A stretch of 8,188 bases of DNA from Flavobacteriales bacterium (lineage in GTDB: Bacteria; Bacteroidota; Bacteroidia; Flavobacteriales_D; Sanyastnellaceae), in assembly GCA_947457325.1 (NCBI GenBank), contig CANGVU010000036.1, positions 1 to 8,188 on the forward strand. Direction: 5' to 3'. Shown piece after piece: positions 1-5,753 of this stretch. Every line of letters begins with the position of its first letter. Position 1 is the first letter of the stretch. The position numbers and the translations under genes were made by a program. The notes beneath the pieces are model-generated. The model ran no database searches, had not been told where the DNA came from, and saw nothing but the letters and a program-made list of their open reading frames with translations.

Positions 1-127
1 CAGTATTCGCAAGGCATTGCGTATGATGCATCAAATGAAGGAGGAGAAATCAAAAGAAACGCCTGTTGTTATTGAAGACAAAGCTGAACCTTCACCTGAA
101 CCTATTAAAAACACATTCAAATCTTAG
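1..127 (+). CDS. 3' end of an unrecognised gene (C-terminal tail only)
   Basis: An open frame enters from the left edge (first full codon at base 2) and ends at TAG 125-127, giving 41 visible residues. The tail is basic at first (SIRKALRMMHQMKEEKSKE), then acidic and proline-rich (a short PSPEP stretch), and ends NTFKS. It has low complexity and no recognisable domain, so it looks like a disordered C-terminal extension. The other two plus-strand frames close sooner or lack a natural end. The stop overlaps the mutS stop on the opposite strand by four bases, a compact tail-to-tail arrangement that leaves no room for a terminator between the genes. I do not recognise the family. RNA methyltransferases sometimes lie beside mutS in this phylum, but nothing in these residues supports that here. 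Confidence 0.6.
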   Translation, partial: SIRKALRMMHQMKEEKSKETPVVIEDKAEPSPEPIKNTFKS

Positions 128-2715
128 TTTTTCAGCGCTTCTTTTTTCAATTCAGCAATAAAATTCAGTGCTTCCAACGGTGTCATTTGATTGACATCCA
201 ATTGAGAAACTTGCTGTTTTACTTTGTTCCATCTAGGGTCTTCCATTTCAAATATAGCCAATTGGGTTTGATTGGATAGGGTCTGCGCTGTCTGTGAATG
301 ATCACCTCTTTGGGCTTCCAACTCTTTGAGCAAGGCAGTGGCTTTGTTGGTTACGGCTGTTGGCATTCCTGCTAACTGAGCCACATGAATACCAAAGCTG
401 TGATTGCTTCCACCTGCAACCAATTTTCTTAAGAAAACTATTTGACCGTTGCCTTCTTTGACCGCTACATTGAAATTCTTGATGCGCGCAAACCGATGAG
501 TCATTTCATTCAATTCATGGTAATGCGTGGCAAACAAAGTTTTGGGATGGTGTTGGGGATGCTCGTGCAGATACTCTGCAATGGCCCAGGCGATGCTGAT
601 GCCATCATAGGTGCTGGTTCCTCTACCAATTTCGTCCATCAAGATCAAACTTCTTCCTGTCATTTGATTCAAAATACTGGCCGTCTCATTCATTTCTACC
701 ATGAAAGTTGACTCCCCACTGGAGAGATTATCACTGGCTCCAACGCGGGTAAATACTTTGTCTACAATACCAATCTTAGCTGATTGTGCAGGCACATAGG
801 ATCCCATTTGCGCCATCAATACAATCAATGCTGTTTGTCTCAACAAGGCGGATTTACCACTCATGTTGGGACCTGTAATCATCATGATCTGTTGTTCCGT
901 TGCATTTAAAGTCAAATCGTTGGCAATGTAGGATTGACCAGTGGGAAGCAAACGCTCAATCACCGGATGACGACCCTCTTTGATTTCCAGCACGTCACTG
1001 TCTTCAACAATGGGCTTATTGTACTTATACTTTAATGCATTGAAAGCAAAGCATGTCAACACATCAGATTGGGCTATTTTTTGCGCATTACTCTGAATGG
1101 CCGTCAAATAGGGCATTACATCATGCAACAATTGTTGAAATATCCGTTGCTCAATGCTCAGGATTTTTTCCTCCGCGCCCAATATTTTGGTTTCATATTC
1201 CTTCAACTCTTGGGTAATGTAACGCTCGGCTTGGGTCAGTGTTTGTTTTCTGATCCAATCTTGCGGCACCTTGTCCTTGTGTGTATTTCGGACTTCCAAA
1301 TAATAACCAAATACATTATTGAAAGAAATCTTGAGCGATGAAATCCTGGTGCGTTCGGTTTCGCGCTCTTCTATTTCCTTCAATTTATCCTTTCCAGAAG
1401 TCTGCAAACCTCTCAGCTCATCCAACTCTTCATCTACGCCAAAAGCCACGGTGTATCCTTTACCAATAGCATGAGGAGCGTCTTCATGCAATTGCCCTTT
1501 GAGCAATTGATAGAATGTGGAAAGATCTTCTAAATCGTTGCCAAGTTTGGCGATGTTTCCCTCTTTGCTTTTCCATGACAATGCCCTTTCCAGTGATCGG
1601 CACATTTGAACCAACTCACGGGGTGTAATTTTCTGCACAGCTATGCGTGCAGCCATTCTTTCCCAATCGCCTACTTCTTGAAGCTCATCCCGAAACCCTT
1701 CTAATTCATCTCGATCTGTTAGCCATTGTTCCACCGCTTGCAAACGTTCTTGAATGGCTGATAAATTCCTCAATGGCGTTCGCATCCAACGGCGAATCAA
1801 ACGAGAGCCCATAGGATTTTTGGTATTGTCTAATATGTCAACTAGTGCAGTTCCACCTTGGTAAGGGGTAAACAACAATTCCAGGTTACGAACTGTAAAT
1901 GCATCCAATCCTACCAATTGCCCTTGATCCAATGGAGCAATTTTTTGAATGTGCGCAAGCTTGTCGTGCTGGGTATCGGAAAGGTATTGAAAGATGGCAC
2001 CAGCCGCGCCAATGGCCACATCCATATTATCCACACCGAAACCTTTGAGGCTTTGGGTTCCAAAATGTTTATTGAGCTGATCACGGCCAAAATCGGTGGT
2101 AAAGGCCCAATCATCCATTCTAAAAACTGCAATGCCTTCGCCAAAATTGGATTTGAACCAGAGGTCCTTATGCTTCTGATACAACACCTCCTTGGGCTGA
2201 TAGACACTCAATAATTTGTGTACAAAATCCAATGAACCCTGAGCCACCTCGAACAACCCCGTAGAAACATCGACAAAGGCGATGCCCCAATCTTTCTTCC
2301 CTTCATGAATAGCAGCAAGGAAGTGATGGTCTTTGGTGTCGATGGTTTTCTCATTATACGATACACCTGGGGTTACCAATTCTGTCACCCCACGTTTGAC
2401 AATGCCTTTGACCATTTTGGGATCTTCCAACTGATCACAGATTGCCACACGATGACCCGCTTTAACCAGTTTGGGCAAATAAGCGTCCAATGAATGATGA
2501 GGAAAGCCAGCCAAATCAACATAAGCCGCCGCACCATTTTTTCTCTTGGTTAAAACAATGCCCAAAACCTGCGCAGCGCGAACAGCGTCCTCACCAAAGG
2601 TCTCGTAAAAATCACCCACCCTAAACAATAAAACGGCATCTGGATACTTGGCCTTAATGGCATTGTATTGTTTCATAAGCGGGGTTTCCGCTATTTTATT
2701 TGAAGCTGCACTCAT
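124..2715 (-). CDS. mutS: DNA mismatch repair ATPase MutS
   Basis: MutS recognises base mismatches and small insertion loops after replication and recruits MutL in an ATP-dependent sliding-clamp reaction. The 863 residues match the usual MutS1 length (E. coli 853). The mismatch-reading Phe-X-Glu motif is F36-Y37-E38, at the same numbering as E. coli, which strongly supports the ATG at 2715. By homology the order is mismatch-binding domain (about 12-125), connector, lever/clamp core (about 275-590) and ATPase. Walker A (GPNMSGKS) is at 615-622 and Walker B has D694-E695 followed by GRGTST. The subunit-interface helix-turn-helix region contains SFGIHVAQLAGMP. A QLAIF sequence at 818-822 resembles a beta-clamp binding motif, and the end (TPLEALNFIAELK) resembles the E. 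coli C-terminal oligomerisation segment. It follows the membrane-protein gene by 33 bases and may have its own promoter. The gene appears intact. Confidence 0.98.
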   Translation of the reverse strand: MSAASNKIAETPLMKQYNAIKAKYPDAVLLFRVGDFYETFGEDAVRAAQVLGIVLTKRKNGAAAYVDLAGFPHHSLDAYLPKLVKAGHRVAICDQLEDPKMVKGIVKRGVTELVTPGVSYNEKTIDTKDHHFLAAIHEGKKDWGIAFVDVSTGLFEVAQGSLDFVHKLLSVYQPKEVLYQKHKDLWFKSNFGEGIAVFRMDDWAFTTDFGRDQLNKHFGTQSLKGFGVDNMDVAIGAAGAIFQYLSDTQHDKLAHIQKIAPLDQGQLVGLDAFTVRNLELLFTPYQGGTALVDILDNTKNPMGSRLIRRWMRTPLRNLSAIQERLQAVEQWLTDRDELEGFRDELQEVGDWERMAARIAVQKITPRELVQMCRSLERALSWKSKEGNIAKLGNDLEDLSTFYQLLKGQLHEDAPHAIGKGYTVAFGVDEELDELRGLQTSGKDKLKEIEERETERTRISSLKISFNNVFGYYLEVRNTHKDKVPQDWIRKQTLTQAERYITQELKEYETKILGAEEKILSIEQRIFQQLLHDVMPYLTAIQSNAQKIAQSDVLTCFAFNALKYKYNKPIVEDSDVLEIKEGRHPVIERLLPTGQSYIANDLTLNATEQQIMMITGPNMSGKSALLRQTALIVLMAQMGSYVPAQSAKIGIVDKVFTRVGASDNLSSGESTFMVEMNETASILNQMTGRSLILMDEIGRGTSTYDGISIAWAIAEYLHEHPQHHPKTLFATHYHELNEMTHRFARIKNFNVAVKEGNGQIVFLRKLVAGGSNHSFGIHVAQLAGMPTAVTNKATALLKELEAQRGDHSQTAQTLSNQTQLAIFEMEDPRWNKVKQQVSQLDVNQMTPLEALNFIAELKKEALKN

Positions 2716-2720
2716 CCTGA

Positions 2721-2728
2721 CAAAAGTA
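2721..2728 (-). promoter_or_regulatory. Bacteroidota-type -7 promoter element upstream of mutS
   Basis: The minus strand reads TACTTTTG, a perfect match to the TAnnTTTG -7 consensus of Bacteroidota. It lies in the 33-base gap between the membrane-protein gene and mutS and ends only five bases before the mutS ATG. Upstream, a TTTA about 21 bases away is at best a three-of-four match to the -33 TTTG. The placement would start transcription at or next to the ATG. This is a pattern match only, without experimental support. Confidence 0.5.
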
Positions 2729-2748
2729 AACCCTAAGGTTGGAAAAGA

Positions 2749-3450
2749 CTAAAGGATGGTCTCGTTTTTTCTGCGCCACCACCAAAATGGAAGATACACC
2801 AATGCATATGAAATTGCACCAATCAATTCCAACTCCAACAGGTAATAAGGCCAATCGTGCAAGACATCTAAAAAAGAACCTCCAATTGGTTTTTGTCTTA
2901 AATAACCATAATTGCCTCCCACTAAAAAATTGATAACAATGGCCATTGCAAAATAGATTTGACTCCAAGCTGCAGCTCTTAACCACGCGCCTTTCTGCGG
3001 TTTCAAATTCATTCCCAATGCCAGATAAAGCACACTCCAAACCAAACCAGTATGTCCCACCATAAATGTAATGTAGGTCAAGTGCGGAAAGGGTTGGTGA
3101 ATATCCGGTGTAATGATTCCGTGGATACTCCCTGCCATCACCCAGAAAAATGCGAGCTCTGCAGCTCGTTGTTTTTTAAACCAAAGTGCATAAGCCGTTA
3201 AAAAAACGGCCCAGTTGCAAAACTCCATGGGTAGGTCATATTGGACTGACCAAAATCCCGAGTACAAACGATAACCTTGATAGGTAAACCAATTGAGCAC
3301 CAACATGGCTCCCAATATTTTCCCTAAGACTTCTCTTTCTTTTTGGGTCCTTGTTTTGGCCCATCGCACAGAAACAATAGGGAGCAATACCGTCAATAAA
3401 ATGATGACCGCATGTTCCGGTCCCCAAAAAACAAATTGATACGTATTCAT
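2749..3450 (-). CDS. YwaF/TMEM164-type (TIGR02206-like) 7-TM membrane protein
   Basis: This 233-residue integral membrane protein has about seven hydrophobic segments (roughly 12-29, 46-62, 75-91, 97-113, 128-145, 160-178 and 204-223). I recognise the YwaF/TIGR02206 family, related to eukaryotic TMEM164, from several blocks: an N-terminal WGPEH, LPMEFCNWAVFL at 73-84, ELAFFW at 98-103, ITPDI at 113-117, FPH at 121-123, the VGHTGLVW region with H133, and an NYGYLRQKP block followed by LLELE. Human TMEM164 is reported to be an acyltransferase that depends on a conserved Cys. C78 here is the likely equivalent, with H110, H123 and H133 as candidate partners. Bacterial function is not established, so acyl transfer to a lipid is inference. 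Its ATG overlaps the rsgA stop (ATGA), which suggests translational coupling. The basic tail (WWWRRK) is probably cytoplasmic. Confidence 0.8.
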   Translation of the reverse strand: MNTYQFVFWGPEHAVIILLTVLLPIVSVRWAKTRTQKEREVLGKILGAMLVLNWFTYQGYRLYSGFWSVQYDLPMEFCNWAVFLTAYALWFKKQRAAELAFFWVMAGSIHGIITPDIHQPFPHLTYITFMVGHTGLVWSVLYLALGMNLKPQKGAWLRAAAWSQIYFAMAIVINFLVGGNYGYLRQKPIGGSFLDVLHDWPYYLLELELIGAISYALVYLPFWWWRRKNETIL

Positions 3451-4382
3451 CGGTAAGGTGATTTGCCTTTTTCATCGTCCAACATGGACAGATAACTTTG
3501 ATAACGACTTTCTGCTATTCTTCCTTCCTGCAAAGCCTTTTTCACAGCGCAACCCGGTTCTTCCAAATGCTTGCAGGTGTTGAATTTACATTCAGGCAAC
3601 AATGCAAACATTTCCTTAAAGTACAACGGAATATCTTCAGCGCTGAGGTCTACCAATCCAAAACCTTTGATGCCTGGAGTGTCAATTATCCAACCTCCTT
3701 GCACAGTTGGAAAGACTTCAGCAAAAGTGGTCGTATGCTGTCCCTTCTCACTCCAATCTGAGATATCACCAATGCGCAATTCTCTGGTGGGAACAAAATA
3801 TTGAATCAAAGAAGATTTGCCTACACCGCTATTGCCCGAAAATAGAACTACTTTGTCCTTCATCATTTCCGTCAATTCATCCATACCCATCTCCGTTTCA
3901 AGAGAAGTCATCAATGTGGTGTATCCAGCATCTTCATACAAGCCTATCCAATCCGCCACCTCATCCAATTCTTTTTCATTGTATTGGTCCATCTTGTGGA
4001 ACAATAAGACAACAGGAATATCATAAGCTTCAGCACTCACCAAGAAGCGATCGACAAACCCTTTGGTCGTAGCAGGCTTGGAAATGGTCACGACCAAAAA
4101 AGCGATATCGATATTGGCGGCAACTATCTGTGCTTCCTTAGAAAGGTTAACCGATTTGCGAATGATGTAGTTCTTTCTGGGGAGAATCTCGTTGATGCTC
4201 GCCACACCCTCCTCGTCTGTTTCTGAAGGAGAAATCACCACAAAATCTCCAGCAGCAACAGGATTGGTAGTTTGAAGTCCCTTGGTTCTTAATTTACCCC
4301 TGACCCTGCATTTGTAAAATTGTCCATCGTCGCCGATGACATCATACCAATGACCTGTGGACTTGAGGACGCGAGCATTCAT
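3447..4382 (-). CDS. rsgA: Ribosome small subunit-dependent GTPase A (RsgA/YjeQ)
   Basis: RsgA is a circularly permuted GTPase that checks late maturation of the 30S subunit near the decoding centre. The 311 residues fit the shorter members of the family. The order is an N-terminal OB fold (about 1-70), then GTPase motifs in permuted order: G4 at 129-132 (HKMD), G1/P-loop GNSGVGKSS at 183-191, the G2 region with T217-T219, and G3 DTPG at 234-237. The C-terminal zinc site is C265, C270, H272 and C278, with the same spacing as E. coli. The odd point is G4, which normally reads NKxD; residue 129 is His. The N-terminus (MNARVLKSTGHWYDV) fits the family, so the ATG at 4382 is right. That ATG overlaps the stop of the MerR gene by four bases. 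Confidence 0.96.
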   Translation of the reverse strand: MNARVLKSTGHWYDVIGDDGQFYKCRVRGKLRTKGLQTTNPVAAGDFVVISPSETDEEGVASINEILPRKNYIIRKSVNLSKEAQIVAANIDIAFLVVTISKPATTKGFVDRFLVSAEAYDIPVVLLFHKMDQYNEKELDEVADWIGLYEDAGYTTLMTSLETEMGMDELTEMMKDKVVLFSGNSGVGKSSLIQYFVPTRELRIGDISDWSEKGQHTTTFAEVFPTVQGGWIIDTPGIKGFGLVDLSAEDIPLYFKEMFALLPECKFNTCKHLEEPGCAVKKALQEGRIAESRYQSYLSMLDDEKGKSPYR

Positions 4383-4720
4383 GCTCCTTGAACCGTGACG
4401 TTGAGGTCTTCTAGTTTTTTACGAATCAATTGCAAACGCTCCACCACCACTTGTTTGCTTGCGGCATTTTCTTTTGTTTTTAGCACCTTTTTGGCACCCT
4501 CCAAGGTATACCCTTTCTCTCTCACCAAATGATGGATTTGGGTAAACAGTTCCATGTCTTTTTTAGAATACATGCGATTGCCACGGGTATTTTTTCTGGG
4601 TTGCAATTGCGGAAACTCTTTTTCCCAAAAGCGCAACAATGATGCGTTGACTTGAAACATTTCCGCCACCTCGCCGATGGAGAAATAAATTTTTTCTATG
4701 GTTGTGTGTCTATTCAGCAT
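4379..4720 (-). CDS. Small MerR-family transcriptional regulator
   Basis: This 113-residue protein has an N-terminal MerR winged helix-turn-helix. The recognition unit SIGEVAEMFQVNASLLRFW starts at S14, and the wing region is about 42-51 (ends R49-M50-Y51). A second helical part (about 54-82) leads into a charged, probably coiled-coil dimerisation helix (about 83-107). There is no Cys and no room for a drug-, metal- or cofactor-binding domain, so it is unlikely to sense metals like classical MerR. Its ligand and targets are unknown. The start codon shares one base with the stop of the upstream peptidase gene (TAATG), and its stop overlaps the rsgA ATG, so it is probably co-translated with both. 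A MerR protein of this size beside an M23 peptidase and alaS is, to my knowledge, common in Bacteroidota, which suggests a conserved link rather than chance. Confidence 0.92.
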   Translation of the reverse strand: MLNRHTTIEKIYFSIGEVAEMFQVNASLLRFWEKEFPQLQPRKNTRGNRMYSKKDMELFTQIHHLVREKGYTLEGAKKVLKTKENAASKQVVVERLQLIRKKLEDLNVTVQGA

Positions 4721-5673
4721 TAGTCAAATGATTGTCCTGATTGTGAAGCCCTCTCCAGCAAAGCTGCGTATTGATCGGGCGACAAATCATTGTAAAAATA
4801 ATAAGCTGGATTCACTTTTTGACCATTCTTGATAACTTCATAGTGCAAATGGGGACCTGATGAAACCCCTGTATTGCCGACGTAGCCTATGATTTGACCC
4901 CTTTTCACCTTGGTCCCAGGACGCACTGCCATTCGGCTCATATGTGCATAAAGTGTTTGGTATCCAAAGCCGTGATCAATGACAATATGTAATCCATAAC
5001 CACTTCCACCGTCAGGACTTTTCACTACACCATCACCTGTGGCATAGATTTCTGTTCCAATAGGCGCTGTGAAATCCAATCCTGTGTGCATGCGTGCCAC
5101 GCGATAAATGGGATGAATGCGGTATCCAAAACCGGAAGCCATTCGTTTCAAATCTTTGTTGTCTACAGGCTGAATGGCTGGAAGACCTGCCAAGAATTGA
5201 TCCTGCTTCTTGGCCAACTTCATGATCTCCTGGTAGGACTTGCTTTGCTGAATGAGGTTTTGTTGAATGGCCATCAAACGGTTTTGCGTTTCAATGATAC
5301 CCTCTTCAGAACTGTATTTGGCTATTTCATTGTAACGATTCCCGCCCACATACTTATGGTCAATGGGCGCAGCTCCAAAGATGGTTCGGTAAATTTCATT
5401 GTCCCTCTTCTGCAACACGTCCACGTATTGATCCAATGAATCCATTTGATCTCTCATGCCACTGATTTGGGCGTCCATGTATTTCAACTCTTTCTGAAGC
5501 CTACTGGTCTCTGGATCCTTGAAGAACGAAGCGTAAAGAATGACGCCCAATCCACCGATGACCAATCCCACAATGAGGTATTTCAAAACCAACCATACAT
5601 AGTCCCGCACGGTAAAACTAATCATCTCAAAGTTGAGTGTCGTCGGATTGAATATGTATTTAAACTTTGGCAA
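4720..5673 (-). CDS. Membrane-anchored M23 (LytM-type) metallopeptidase with coiled coil
   Basis: This is a 317-residue zinc peptidase of the family that cuts peptide cross-links in peptidoglycan. A short N-terminal cytoplasmic part (about 1-25) precedes one membrane helix (about 26-50). A coiled-coil stalk follows (about 55-95 and 125-160), and then the M23 domain (about 180-290). The catalytic set is complete: H196 and D200 (HTGLD), H244 (YAH) and the HLH pair H275 and H277. H196, D200 and H277 should bind zinc, so the enzyme is probably active rather than a degenerate EnvC-like activator. The start is TTG. An in-frame TAA lies ten codons upstream with no ATG between them, the first internal Met (M17) would remove the conserved KYIFNPTTLNFE-type beginning, and a -7 promoter element lies just upstream. 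It heads the minus-strand operon and is divergent from alaS. Confidence 0.93.
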   Translation of the reverse strand: MPKFKYIFNPTTLNFEMISFTVRDYVWLVLKYLIVGLVIGGLGVILYASFFKDPETSRLQKELKYMDAQISGMRDQMDSLDQYVDVLQKRDNEIYRTIFGAAPIDHKYVGGNRYNEIAKYSSEEGIIETQNRLMAIQQNLIQQSKSYQEIMKLAKKQDQFLAGLPAIQPVDNKDLKRMASGFGYRIHPIYRVARMHTGLDFTAPIGTEIYATGDGVVKSPDGGSGYGLHIVIDHGFGYQTLYAHMSRMAVRPGTKVKRGQIIGYVGNTGVSSGPHLHYEVIKNGQKVNPAYYFYNDLSPDQYAALLERASQSGQSFD

Positions 5674-5695
5674 TTCCGTTTGTATTGGATTCTGA

Positions 5696-5703
5696 CAAAT
5701 TTA
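5696..5703 (-). promoter_or_regulatory. -7 promoter element of the M23-MerR-rsgA operon
   Basis: The minus strand reads TAAATTTG, a perfect match to TAnnTTTG. It ends 22 bases before the TTG start codon of the peptidase gene, so a short leader of roughly 15-20 bases would be expected. The -33 TTG is not at the usual spacing; the nearest TTG is only about 12 bases upstream. It supports transcription of the four overlapping genes from this point, but it is sequence evidence only. Confidence 0.5.
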
Positions 5704-5726
5704 GGACAATCAAGGCAATTTGAGAT

Positions 5727-5734
5727 TAGTTTTG
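5727..5734 (+). promoter_or_regulatory. -7 promoter element of alaS
   Basis: The plus strand reads TAGTTTTG, a perfect match to TAnnTTTG, ending 19 bases before the alaS ATG. That predicts a very short leader. No TTTG is seen 17-23 bases upstream. A weak AGG four bases before the ATG (AGGCATT) is the only Shine-Dalgarno-like sequence. Confidence 0.5.
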
Positions 5735-5753
5735 TGTCCCATCAATAGGCATT

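Larger units (their letters stand above)
5674..5753. promoter_or_regulatory. Divergent intergenic promoter region between the M23 operon and alaS
   Basis: This 80-base AT-rich gap separates the TTG of the peptidase gene from the ATG of alaS. It contains one perfect TAnnTTTG element on each strand, each about 20 bases from its start codon. Neither has a convincing TTTG at the expected -33 position. A near-direct repeat, AGGACAAT (5703-5710) and AAGGCAAT (5712-5719), lies between the two elements and could bind a regulator, but it is short and may be chance. No riboswitch, T-box or attenuator fits in this space. Confidence 0.6.

Noticed and set aside
60..160. Possible bidirectional terminator at the mutS junction
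   Set aside because: T-runs are present (TTTTT near 128, TTTTTT near 143), but there is no stable hairpin before them on either strand. AGCGCT is a palindrome without a loop.
1858..2214. 118-codon open frame on the plus strand inside mutS
   Set aside because: It lies wholly antisense to conserved mutS coding sequence and has no recognisable domain. It is a shadow frame.
3448..3475. Earlier start for the membrane protein or a separate small gene over the rsgA 3' end (frame 3236-3475)
   Set aside because: That frame is out of register with the conserved WGPEH-containing protein. The ATG at 3450 in the ATGA overlap fits both the family N-terminus and the operon spacing.
3707..4072. 121-codon plus-strand open frame inside rsgA
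   Set aside because: It is antisense to the conserved GTPase domain of rsgA. Its composition (many His, Pro, Ser) is typical of a reverse-complement artefact, and I recognise no family.
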